DNA of 64,000 nt from Actinomyces slackii (GTDB taxonomy: Bacteria; Actinomycetota; Actinomycetes; Actinomycetales; Actinomycetaceae). Each line of letters begins with the position of its first letter. The stretch's first letter is position 1. The notes under the pieces are model-generated. The model was not told the DNA's origin. It saw nothing but the letters and a program-made list of their open reading frames with translations, and did not search any database. Below are positions 18,550 to 26,482 of the stretch, piece by piece. The DNA is taken from the NCBI RefSeq assembly GCF_900637295.1, contig NZ_LR134363.1:2728001-2792000 (forward strand), read 5' to 3'. A program made the translations under genes and the position numbers.

Positions 18550-19500
18550 TCAGGCGCGGGGGAAGGCCTGGGCGTAGACGGCTCGCAGGCGCTCGGCGCT
18601 GACGTGGGTGTAGCGCTGGGTGGTGGCCAGGGAGGAGTGGCCCAGGATCTCCTGAACGCTGCGCAGGTCCGCTCCCCCGCCCAGCACATGGGTGGCCGCT
18701 GTGTGGCGCAGGCCGTGCGGGCCCAGGTCGGGCACGCCGGCTGCGGCGCACATGCGATGGACCACGGCGCGCACTGCCCGGGCATCGATGCGTCGGCCGC
18801 GAGCGCCCAGGAACAGGGCGTTGCCCGCCTCGGGGCCGGCCACCTCACTGCGGACGGCCAGCCATGCCCTCAGGGCGCGGGCGGCGGGAAGCCCGTAGGG
18901 GACGGTGCGCTCCTTGTCCCCCTTGCCCAGGACGCGCAGGGTCCGCTGGCCCTCATCGAGATCGCCGATGTTCAGGCCCACGAGCTCGGAGACCCGTGCC
19001 CCGGTGGCGTAGAGGGTCTCCAGCATGGCGGCGTCCCTGCGGGCGATGGGGCTGCCGTCCTGGGCGAGCTGGCTGGCAGTGGCCAGCAGGCGGGCGGCCT
19101 GCTCGACGCTCAGCACCCCGGGGAGGCGGTTCTCGGCACGCGGCGAGCGCAGGCGGGTGGAGGGGTCGGCGCCCAGGAGTCCCCTGCGGTGGGCCCACGC
19201 GCAGAAGGCCCGCGCGGAGGCGGCGCGGCGGGCAAGGCTCGCCCGCGCCTGGCCCGCCGCCGCCAACTGGGCCAGCCAGGCGCGCAGGTCGGCCAGGTCG
19301 ATACTGGCCAGGGCGGGGCCAATGGGCTCGTCCTCTCCCTCTCCGACGCCGAGGAAGTCCAGCAGATCCGCCAGGTCACCGAGGTAGGCCCGCACCGTGT
19401 GCTCCGACATCCCGCGCTGGAACTCCAGGTGGCGGGCGTAGGCCTCAACAAGAGCCTGACGCCTGGTGGGACCTGCGTCCTGCTGCGCCCGCGTGCTCAT
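18550..19500 (-). CDS. xerC: Tyrosine recombinase XerC
   Basis: 316-aa site-specific recombinase that resolves chromosome dimers at dif with XerD. The N-terminal SAM-like DNA-binding domain includes RGMSEHTVRAYLGDL. Catalytic residues are visible: Arg in ATGARVSEL, Lys in GKGDKERTVPYG, His-x-x-Arg in HGLRHTAATHVLG, the second His in LGHSSLATTQ and Tyr in QRYTHV. It lies downstream of dprA, a common actinobacterial arrangement. Confidence 0.92.
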   Translation of the reverse strand: MSTRAQQDAGPTRRQALVEAYARHLEFQRGMSEHTVRAYLGDLADLLDFLGVGEGEDEPIGPALASIDLADLRAWLAQLAAAGQARASLARRAASARAFCAWAHRRGLLGADPSTRLRSPRAENRLPGVLSVEQAARLLATASQLAQDGSPIARRDAAMLETLYATGARVSELVGLNIGDLDEGQRTLRVLGKGDKERTVPYGLPAARALRAWLAVRSEVAGPEAGNALFLGARGRRIDARAVRAVVHRMCAAAGVPDLGPHGLRHTAATHVLGGGADLRSVQEILGHSSLATTQRYTHVSAERLRAVYAQAFPRA

Positions 19501-19557
19501 GGGCTCAGGCTAGGGCCAGGTGGGCCGGGCGAGTCGTGGACGCGCCGCCGGCAGGGC

Positions 19558-20916
19558 TCAGCCGGTCCGCTTCCATCCCCTGGCGCCGCGCTCGACGCGG
19601 CCCAGGAGCTCCAGGAGGCCCAGTGCCGCGATGGTCTCGCGGGTGGACAGGCCGGCGGCCCGCACAACGGCCTCGGTGACGGCCCAGGACCTGGCGGGCA
19701 GCGCATCCATGACGACGGCGCAGGCGGGATCCAGGCCATCGAGCATGCCCTGCCCGGCCAGGCGCGGATCGGTGGCCTTGGCGGCCTCTGGGTCGCATCC
19801 TCCCAGGGGGCCGACGAGCTCGATGACCTCCTGGGCGTCGGTGACGCATACGGCGCCGCTGCGCAGGAGGCGGTGGCAGCCCACGGAGGCCATGGAGGTC
19901 ACCGGCCCGGGAACGGCGCCCACGGGGCGGCCCAGCTCCTGGGCGTGGTGGGCGGTGGACAGCGCTCCGGAGCGCCATGCGGCCTCAACGACGACCACGC
20001 CCTGGCTGATGGCCGCGATGAGACGGTTGCGGGTCAGGAAGCGGTGCCGACCGGGCTGGCATCCGGGCGGGACCTCGGCCACCAGGGCGCCGGTGGCGAT
20101 CACCGCCTCCAGCAGAGCAGCGTTGCCCGCCGGGTAGAGACGGTCCACTCCCCCGGCGGAGACCGCCATGGTCGGTCCCTGGCCCAGGGCGCCGCGGTGA
20201 GCGGCGGCATCGATGCCAAAGGCCCCGCCCGAGATGATCAGCGCGCCCTGGGCGGTCAGCTCCGCGGCCAGGCCGGAGGCCGTCTGCTCGCCGTAGCGGG
20301 TCGAGTCCCGCGCACCGACCAGGGCGATGCCCAGGCCCAGCGCCGGCCCGGCACTGACCCGGCTGCGGCGCGTGGGAAGCCCCGGCCGGGCCGGGCGGCG
20401 CGTCGACGGGGACTCGGGGTCCGGGCAGGGTTGCGCCTCCCCGATCGCCTCATGCCCGTCATGGCCCAGGCCCTGGTCCTCGGAGTCGACCAGCAGGGCG
20501 GGATCGCCGCGCACCCACAGGCAGAAGGGCGTCTCATCGAGCTCATCGAGGCCCGGGGGCCACCAGGGATCGGCGGGCAGGATGAGGCTTCCCCCCAGGC
20601 GCTCCAGGACCTCCATCTCGCGGCGGATGTCCAGGCCCGCCAGTCGCGGCGTCCACCGGGCCACCGCCCGGGCCCACTGCTCGGGTCTGCCCGCCCGACG
20701 GTCAGGGCCGTCGTGGCCCTCCAGGGGCAGGGGCGGGCATGGGGATGGCTCGCCGTCGCTGTCCGTGGCGGGACCGGTCAGCCATTGCAGGGCGCCGCAG
20801 GCGCCCAGTCCCGCCACCAGGGCGACGGCGGCGCGGTCGGCCGGCTCGGCCAGGCGCGACCAGGTGGCGCGGGCCAGGGCCTCATCGGCGATGTCGTAGG
20901 GCAGGCGGATGGTCAT
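19558..20916 (-). CDS. dprA: DNA-processing protein DprA
   Basis: Rossmann-like protein that binds incoming single-stranded DNA and loads RecA in natural transformation; widespread also in bacteria not known to be competent. Visible core: LVGARDSTRYG, LIISGGAFGIDAAAHRGAL, AGGVDRLYPAGN, FLTRNRLIAAISQGVVVVEA, and a C-terminal winged-helix-like end. At 452 aa it is longer than usual, partly from a hydrophilic insert of about 50 residues before the Rossmann fold (around CPDPESPSTRRPARPG). It overlaps comM by 4 bases. Confidence 0.92.
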   Translation of the reverse strand: MTIRLPYDIADEALARATWSRLAEPADRAAVALVAGLGACGALQWLTGPATDSDGEPSPCPPLPLEGHDGPDRRAGRPEQWARAVARWTPRLAGLDIRREMEVLERLGGSLILPADPWWPPGLDELDETPFCLWVRGDPALLVDSEDQGLGHDGHEAIGEAQPCPDPESPSTRRPARPGLPTRRSRVSAGPALGLGIALVGARDSTRYGEQTASGLAAELTAQGALIISGGAFGIDAAAHRGALGQGPTMAVSAGGVDRLYPAGNAALLEAVIATGALVAEVPPGCQPGRHRFLTRNRLIAAISQGVVVVEAAWRSGALSTAHHAQELGRPVGAVPGPVTSMASVGCHRLLRSGAVCVTDAQEVIELVGPLGGCDPEAAKATDPRLAGQGMLDGLDPACAVVMDALPARSWAVTEAVVRAAGLSTRETIAALGLLELLGRVERGARGWKRTG

Positions 20917-22490
20917 GGGCGCGCTCCTCGGGTGCGCAGGGCCAGGGCGGCCCCCAGGTGGGCAAGGCTCGGTGTGCCGGCTCCCTCCAGGTCGGCCAGG
21001 GTCCAGGTCAGGCGCAGGACCCGATCAACCCCGCGCAGGGACAGGTCCCCGCGCTCCATGGCGGCCATGAGCCTGGTGCACAGCTCGGCGGGCAGTCCTC
21101 CGGCCGGGCCCCGCAGATAGGAGCCTGGGACCTGGGCGTTGAGGCGCCAGGGCGTGCCGGCCAGGCGGGCGCGGGTGCGATGGCGGGCCCGGGCGACGCG
21201 CTGGGCCACCTCGGCACTGGTGGGGCCCTGCCCCGGGGCCGCCAGATCAGCGGCGGCAACCGCGGCCACCTCCACCTGGATGTCCACCCGGTCCAGGAGA
21301 GGCCCGGACAGGCGCGAGAGGTAGCGGCGCCGCTGCAGGGAGGTGCAGGTGCACTCCAGGCCTCTGCCCAGCGCCCTGCCGCAGGGGCAGGGGTTGGCCG
21401 CCAGCACCAGTTGGAAGGCCGCCGGGAAGGTGGCGCGCCCGCCCACGCGGTCGATGGTCACCGAGCCGGACTCCACGGGTTGGCGCAGGCAGTCCAGGAC
21501 GCCTGCGCTGAACTCGGGCGCCTCATCGAGGAAGAGCACGCCCCGGTGGGCCAGGGAGACGTCCCCGGGGCGGGGAACTCCCGACCCCCCTCCGATAACG
21601 GCGGCCCGAGTGGCGGTGTGGTGGGGGCTGCGCAGGGGCCGGCGGGAGATGAGCCCGGCCTCGGGGCTGAAGGTCCCGGCCACCGAGTGGATGGAGGTCA
21701 CGGTCACCGCATCCTCGGGCTCCAGGGGCGGCAGGATGGAGGGCAGGCGCTCGGCCAGCATGGTCTTGCCGGCGCCAGGGGGGCCGAGCATGAGCAGGTG
21801 GTGTCCCCCTGCGGCCGCCACCTCCAGGGCGTGACGGGCCTCCTGCTGGCCCACGACGTCGGCCAGGTCGGGCCCACCGGTGGGCACGGCCTCCTCCTGG
21901 GGCCGGGGCGGTCGCTGCGGGCCGGGCCCTGCCTCCCGGACGATCCGAGCGGCGGCCTGCCCCAGGCGGCCTCCGTAGAGCTCCACCAGCTCTCCGACAT
22001 GCCGTACCGCCTCCACCTGAGCACCGGGGACCAGGCGGGCCTCGGTCGCCGCTCCCGCGGAGACCACGATCTGCTTGACCCCCGCCTCCACCGCCGCGTG
22101 CACGGCGGGCAGGACGCCGCGCACCGGGTGGACGCTGCCGTCCAGGCCGAGCTCGCCGATGTAGACGGTGCGCGCCAGGCGCTGGGCGGCGGCCCCGGGC
22201 AGGCGCCCGCGGGCTCCCAGGACCGCCAGGGCCATGGCCAGGTCAAGGCCGGTTCCCGACTTGCGCAGGTCGGCGGGGAAGAGGTTGACGGTCAGGCGCT
22301 GCTCCCCCCAGGTCAGGCCGCAGGTGCTCAGGGCGGCGCGCACGCGCTCACGGGACTCGCGCACGGCGGCGTCGGGAAGTCCCACCAGGGTGAATCCGGG
22401 CAGGCCCTGGACGGCGTGGGCCTCAACCTCCACCAGGTGGCCGCTGAGCCCGGTCAGGGTCACGGCCAGGGTTCGTGCCAGTGCCATCAC
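20913..22490 (-). CDS. comM: YifB/ComM family Mg-chelatase-like AAA+ ATPase
   Basis: 525-aa protein with an N-terminal Lon-protease-like S5 fold, a central AAA+ ATPase and a C-terminal Mg-chelatase-like domain. Walker A is MLGPPGAGKTMLAERLP, Walker B is VLFLDEAPEFS, and NPCPCG marks the Cys-rich zinc loop. In naturally competent bacteria ComM is a branch-migration helicase. A GTG start overlaps the yraN stop in a GTGA junction; an ATG lies one codon in. It belongs to the yraN-comM-dprA run. Confidence 0.92.
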   Translation of the reverse strand: MMALARTLAVTLTGLSGHLVEVEAHAVQGLPGFTLVGLPDAAVRESRERVRAALSTCGLTWGEQRLTVNLFPADLRKSGTGLDLAMALAVLGARGRLPGAAAQRLARTVYIGELGLDGSVHPVRGVLPAVHAAVEAGVKQIVVSAGAATEARLVPGAQVEAVRHVGELVELYGGRLGQAAARIVREAGPGPQRPPRPQEEAVPTGGPDLADVVGQQEARHALEVAAAGGHHLLMLGPPGAGKTMLAERLPSILPPLEPEDAVTVTSIHSVAGTFSPEAGLISRRPLRSPHHTATRAAVIGGGSGVPRPGDVSLAHRGVLFLDEAPEFSAGVLDCLRQPVESGSVTIDRVGGRATFPAAFQLVLAANPCPCGRALGRGLECTCTSLQRRRYLSRLSGPLLDRVDIQVEVAAVAAADLAAPGQGPTSAEVAQRVARARHRTRARLAGTPWRLNAQVPGSYLRGPAGGLPAELCTRLMAAMERGDLSLRGVDRVLRLTWTLADLEGAGTPSLAHLGAALALRTRGARP

Positions 22491-22918
22491 AGCCCCACTC
22501 CCCTGTGGTGGCGCAGCAGTGCCGGGGCCCCGGAGCGCAGCAGGATCGAGATGACATCAATGCGCAGGCCCCCGTGGCGCACCTCCCGGGTGGTGGTCCA
22601 GGCCCCCGCCAGGGCGCGGAGTCGGGCGAGCTTGCGGGCGTCGATGCCGGCGCTGGGCGGGCCCAGGCGCAGTGAGCTGCGGGTCTTGACCTCGACGATC
22701 ACAAGGGTGCCGGGCCCCGTGTCACGGGCCTCAAGGGCGACGATGTCGAGCTCTCCGCGCAGCCCCTGCCCGGGCCTCCAGTTGCGCTCCAGGACATGCC
22801 AGCCGATATCGCCCAGGTAGGCGGCGGCCAGGTCCTCACCGCGACGCCCCACCGCATCCTTGTCACGATCCTTCTCATGCGCCCGGTCCCCCGAGTTGCG
22901 CGGGGAGCATGCCTCCAT
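22487..22918 (-). CDS. YraN/UPF0102 family putative endonuclease-fold protein
   Basis: 143 aa with the family pattern GRRGEDLAAAYL, ELDIVALEA and VIVEVKTRSS, which make up a PD-(D/E)xK nuclease-like core (E, D and ExK visible). Function is not established in the family. An N-terminal charged tail of about 20 residues is present. Coupled to comM by GTGA. Confidence 0.88.
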   Translation of the reverse strand: MEACSPRNSGDRAHEKDRDKDAVGRRGEDLAAAYLGDIGWHVLERNWRPGQGLRGELDIVALEARDTGPGTLVIVEVKTRSSLRLGPPSAGIDARKLARLRALAGAWTTTREVRHGGLRIDVISILLRSGAPALLRHHRGVGL

Positions 22919-23061
22919 GCGATCACCTCCGCCACCAGCGTGGCGGGCGATTGGCCACCGCGCGCGGGCGGGGCGCGGCCCTGTGGGCAGCGCCCGCGCC
23001 GGCGCGCCGGTGGTGCCCGGCTCTCCGCCCCAGGACGCCGATGCGGCTCAGGGCGATCGGC

Positions 23062-23367
23062 TCAGGAGGGGATGTCCATCTCCAGCTTGGTGAGCTCCTC
23101 GACATTGACGTCCTTGAAGGTCACCACGTGCACGGACTTGACGAACCGGGAGGTGCGGTAGATGTCCCACACCCAGGCGTCCTCCAACGTGAGCTCGAAG
23201 AACACCTCCTCGCCGTTGCCGCGGACCTGGACATCAACGGCATTGGCCAGGTAGAAGCGGCGCTCGGTCTCCACCACGTAGGAGAACAGGGAGACCACGT
23301 CGCGGTACTCCCGGTACAAGGAGAGCTCCAGCTCGTTCTCATAGGCCTCGAGGTCTTCTGCGCTCAC
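23062..23367 (-). CDS. DUF2469 family protein
   Basis: 101-aa acidic protein (SAEDLEAYENELELSLYREY at its start), the small conserved actinobacterial DUF2469 family that follows rnhB. The GTG at 23365-23367 is chosen because homologues begin at SAEDLE; the frame is open further upstream. No function is known. A 143-base stretch without recognisable features follows before yraN. Confidence 0.85.
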   Translation of the reverse strand: MSAEDLEAYENELELSLYREYRDVVSLFSYVVETERRFYLANAVDVQVRGNGEEVFFELTLEDAWVWDIYRTSRFVKSVHVVTFKDVNVEELTKLEMDIPS

Positions 23368-23445
23368 CGGGCCATCATGCACGCCAGGCCGCCTCAGCGC
23401 GACAAGGCTGGCGGGGCGAGTCGGTCCCATCGGGCCTGGGCCCGC

Positions 23446-24144
23446 TCAGCAGGGGGCCAGGCCGGGTAGGCGCCAGCTGCGGCGGTGCTCAGGGCTGGCG
23501 CCGAGGCGGCCCAGGGCGCGGGCGTGGGCCGCGGAGGCGTATCCCTTGTTGGATGCCCACCCGTATCCGGGGTCCTCCAGCTCGGTCATGAGGCGATCGC
23601 GCTCGACCTTGGCCAGGATGCTGGCCGCCGCGACCACGGCGCAGCGGGCGTCGGCCTTGACCTCCATGCGCACCGGCGGGATCTCGATCATGGGGCCGGC
23701 GGAGCGTCCGCCCGACTCCTCCAGATCGGCGAGCAGATCCGCCTCAGGGGCATCCAGCCAGTTGGCGCTGCCGTCGAGGATCACGGCGCCGGGGGCGAAG
23801 CCGCGCCGGGCCACCTGCTCCAGGGCGCGCAGGCCCGCCAGGCGCAAGGCCCCCATGATGCCCAGGCTGTCGATCTCCCCGGGCCAGGCGTGGGCGACGG
23901 CGCAGTCGGCCACCCATGCGGTGATCGGCTCGATCAGCGCCTCGCGCCGTCGGGCGGTGACCTGCTTGGAATCGGCCAGGCCCTGGGGGAAGTCCGGGGA
24001 TGTGGCGGCGGAGACGACGGCCAGGCCCACGCTCACCGGTCCGGCCAGGGCGCCGCGCCCCACCTCATCCATGCCCCCCACCAGGGCCGTGGTGCCCAGC
24101 AGCTCGGTCTCCACACGTCGGTCGGGGCGCATACGACGGCTCAC
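23446..24144 (-). CDS. rnhB: Ribonuclease HII
   Basis: Removes RNA from RNA-DNA hybrids. Active-site motifs are GMDEVGRGALAGP, DSKQVTARRR, LDGSANWL and KADARCAVVAAASILAKVERDR, giving the DEDD carboxylates. The GTG at 24142-24144 forms a GTGA overlap with the lepB stop, the same coupling used by vapBC and yraN-comM here; ATG 24132 four codons in is a possible alternative. Confidence 0.93.
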   Translation of the reverse strand: MSRRMRPDRRVETELLGTTALVGGMDEVGRGALAGPVSVGLAVVSAATSPDFPQGLADSKQVTARRREALIEPITAWVADCAVAHAWPGEIDSLGIMGALRLAGLRALEQVARRGFAPGAVILDGSANWLDAPEADLLADLEESGGRSAGPMIEIPPVRMEVKADARCAVVAAASILAKVERDRLMTELEDPGYGWASNKGYASAAHARALGRLGASPEHRRSWRLPGLAPC

Positions 24145-25010
24145 CGCTCCCGAGGGGCCGCGACCTCGGCGAAGACCGGGTCGCCCTCGTCGAGCAGGTT
24201 CCACCGCCCGATCGGCCAGATGACGGCCTTGGCCACCCCCACCACGTTGCTCAGCGGCACGAAGCCCCCGTGGGCGTCCCCGCGGTGAAAGCGCGAGTCC
24301 GAGGAGTTGGAGCGGTTGTCCCCCATCACCCAGACATGCCCCTCGGGGACCACGACGTCGAAGGCCACATTGGAGGCCGAGTGCCCCGGCTTGAGATAGG
24401 GCTCGTCGATCTGAACCCCGTTGACGCTCAGGGACCCCTGACCGTCAGCCACCACATGATCCCCGGGCATGCCGATCACCCGCTTGATGAGGTGATGCCC
24501 GGTGTCCTTGGGCAGCAGGCGGATCGTCTCCAGGAGGTCCTGGAACAGGCCGCGAATCCCGGTGGGCTCGGCGGTGTCGAGCCAGCCATCGGGGTCGACG
24601 AAGACCACGACGTCGCCGCGCTCGATGTGCGTGGAGTCGTACATGGTCACTGCCACCTGGTCGCCCGCCTGCAGGGTGGTCTCCATCGATCCGGAGGGGA
24701 TCTCGTAGAACTGGACGACGAAGGTCTTGAGCAGGGCGGAGGTGAGAAGGATGAGGAGCACTGTCAGCGCGTGGCGGGCCAGGCGCCGTCGTCTGCTGAC
24801 GGGCTGAGCGGCGGGGCTGATACTGGGAGGAGGGCGGCGGCGCGGCGGGATGGAGGGGGGAAGGGAGTCACGGATGATGCGCTCAGCCCGGGGGGAGTGC
24901 CCGTCCTCATCCATGGGGACATCGGGGGTCTGGGCGCTGGCCGGGCTCACCGCCTGGGCCCGGTCGGGCGGGAGCGCCTGCGGAGCGTCATCCTGCGGTG
25001 GGCTGCTCAC
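24141..25010 (-). CDS. lepB: Signal peptidase I (copy 1)
   Basis: Membrane serine protease removing Sec/Tat signal peptides. 289 aa: a Pro/Arg-rich cytoplasmic N-terminus, one membrane span at about 78-98, the catalytic Ser in PSGSMETTL, the catalytic Lys in HLIKRVIGMPGD and the box GHVWVMGDNRSNSSDSR. It lies after rplS. A second copy lies on the other side of rplS, and the two share almost the whole stretch from the Lys box to the C-terminus. Confidence 0.94.
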   Translation of the reverse strand: MSSPPQDDAPQALPPDRAQAVSPASAQTPDVPMDEDGHSPRAERIIRDSLPPSIPPRRRPPPSISPAAQPVSRRRRLARHALTVLLILLTSALLKTFVVQFYEIPSGSMETTLQAGDQVAVTMYDSTHIERGDVVVFVDPDGWLDTAEPTGIRGLFQDLLETIRLLPKDTGHHLIKRVIGMPGDHVVADGQGSLSVNGVQIDEPYLKPGHSASNVAFDVVVPEGHVWVMGDNRSNSSDSRFHRGDAHGGFVPLSNVVGVAKAVIWPIGRWNLLDEGDPVFAEVAAPRER

Positions 25011-25062
25011 CGTCTCCCTCTCCTGGGTTGTGGCGTACGGGGTCGGGACGGGGATGAGGCGG

Positions 25063-25095
25063 GGCGCCCCGGGGACATGCGGTCCCCGGGGCGCC
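25063..25095 (-). terminator. Hairpin downstream of rplS
   Basis: Perfect 14-bp stem, GGCGCCCCGGGGAC pairing with GTCCCCGGGGCGCC around a 5-base loop (ATGCG), 33 bases past the rplS stop. Without a clear T-run it fits the GC-rich actinobacterial terminator type. It separates rplS from lepB copy 1. Confidence 0.8.
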
Positions 25096-25127
25096 GCCTG
25101 ATGTGCGTAAGGCGCGGGCTTGCCGCC

Positions 25128-25475
25128 TCAGTCCTCGCGGCGCTCCTTGATCTTGGCGGCCTTACCGCGCAGGTTGCGCAGGTAGTACAGCTTGGCGCGA
25201 CGAACGCGGCCGCGGGAGACGACCTCGATCTTCTCGATGGAGGGGGTGTGGACGGGGAAGGTGCGCTCCACGCCCACGCCGAAGGAGACCTTGCGGATGG
25301 TGAAGGTCTCCGACACCCCGGCGCCCTGGCGGGCGATGACGACGCCCTGGAAGACCTGGACGCGGGTGCGGGAGCCCTCGACGACCCGCACGTGCACCTT
25401 GAGGGTGTCACCGGGGCGGAAGGCGGGGATGTCGTCCCGCATGGATGCCTTGTTGATCTCGTCGATCAGGTTCAT
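25128..25475 (-). CDS. rplS: 50S ribosomal protein L19
   Basis: 115 aa with the L19 core: [52 protein letters not shown], and the basic end [24 protein letters not shown] 25475 ([19 protein letters not shown]) is the family start, preceded by a purine-rich GAGAGAG. It sits between two lepB copies. Confidence 0.97.
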   Translation of the reverse strand: MNLIDEINKASMRDDIPAFRPGDTLKVHVRVVEGSRTRVQVFQGVVIARQGAGVSETFTIRKVSFGVGVERTFPVHTPSIEKIEVVSRGRVRRAKLYYLRNLRGKAAKIKERRED

Positions 25476-25690
25476 TGCTCTCTCCACACCCGTGCCACTG
25501 GTCATGAGTGCTTGTTCAGGCGGCGCCCCACAGGCCTCATGGCCTGCGGGCTTGCGCCGGATTCACTGCGCCCGGGGTCTCCTGGAGCGCCGCCTCCCCA
25601 GTGGCGGGGACGGCGCGGAGCCCAAGGGCCCGCTCAGTGTGCCACAGCCCGGGCCCCACCTGCGAGGATGGTGGGGAGACGTGCCCGAGT

Positions 25691-26482
25691 TCACGCGGCC
25701 GGCAGCGGATGCCCGGGTCTGGATGCCGTGCCGCGCTGCGCCGGGGCCGAGCGGGCCTCGGCCAGGGCCTCGCGCCCCTGGGACAGGGAGGACCAGTGCC
25801 CCACCGGCCACACCACGGCCTTGGCCACGCCCACCACGTTGCTCAGGGGGACGAATCCGCCATTGGGGTCCCCGCGGTGGTAGCGGGAGTCGGCGGAGTT
25901 GGAGCGGTTGTCCCCCATCACCCAGACATGCCCCTCGGGCACGACGACGTCGAAGGCCACATCCGAGGCCGAGCGCCCCGGCTTGAGATAGGGCTCATTG
26001 ATCTCCACCCCGTTGACGGTCAGCGACCCCCGACCATCGGCCACCACATGATCCCCGGGCATGCCGATCACCCGCTTGATGAGATGGTGCCCGGCGTGCT
26101 CGGGCAGGATGTGGATGGCCTCCAGAACATCCTGGGTCAGGCCCCACACCCCCGTGGGCTCGGCGGTGTCGAGCCAGCCGCCGGGGTCGACGAAGACCAC
26201 GACGTCGCCGCGGTGGATGTCCTGGGTGTTGAACATGGGCACGGCCACCCGGTCCCCCTCGGTCAGGGTGTCCTGCATGGAGCCGGAGGGGATGATGAAG
26301 GTCTGCAGCACGAAGGTGCGCACCAGCGCGATGAGGACCACGACCACCAGGACGTAGAGGCAGGTCACCCCCCAGCGGCTCAGGCGTGCGCGCAGGGGGC
26401 TGATGACTGCCTGAGCAGTGGCCCCATCGGCCTCCTCGGCCTGGGGCGCCTGGGGCTCCGGGTCGGTGGTGGGCTCGCTCAT
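25691..26482 (-). CDS. lepB: Signal peptidase I (copy 2)
   Basis: 263 aa, one membrane span (about residues 38-58), catalytic Ser in IPSGSMQDTL, Lys in HLIKRVIGMPGD, and GHVWVMGDNRSNSADSR. The start overlaps the trmD stop in ATGA. It is very similar to copy 1, especially from residue 110 onward, suggesting tandem duplication or gene conversion. A short low-complexity Ala/Arg/Pro tail ends the protein. Confidence 0.94.
   Translation of the reverse strand: MSEPTTDPEPQAPQAEEADGATAQAVISPLRARLSRWGVTCLYVLVVVVLIALVRTFVLQTFIIPSGSMQDTLTEGDRVAVPMFNTQDIHRGDVVVFVDPGGWLDTAEPTGVWGLTQDVLEAIHILPEHAGHHLIKRVIGMPGDHVVADGRGSLTVNGVEINEPYLKPGRSASDVAFDVVVPEGHVWVMGDNRSNSADSRYHRGDPNGGFVPLSNVVGVAKAVVWPVGHWSSLSQGREALAEARSAPAQRGTASRPGHPLPAA

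Noticed and set aside
18472-21120. An 882-codon + strand frame opposite xerC and dprA
   Set aside because: Gly/Gln/Ala-rich shadow translation; the minus strand shows complete catalytic motifs of XerC and DprA.
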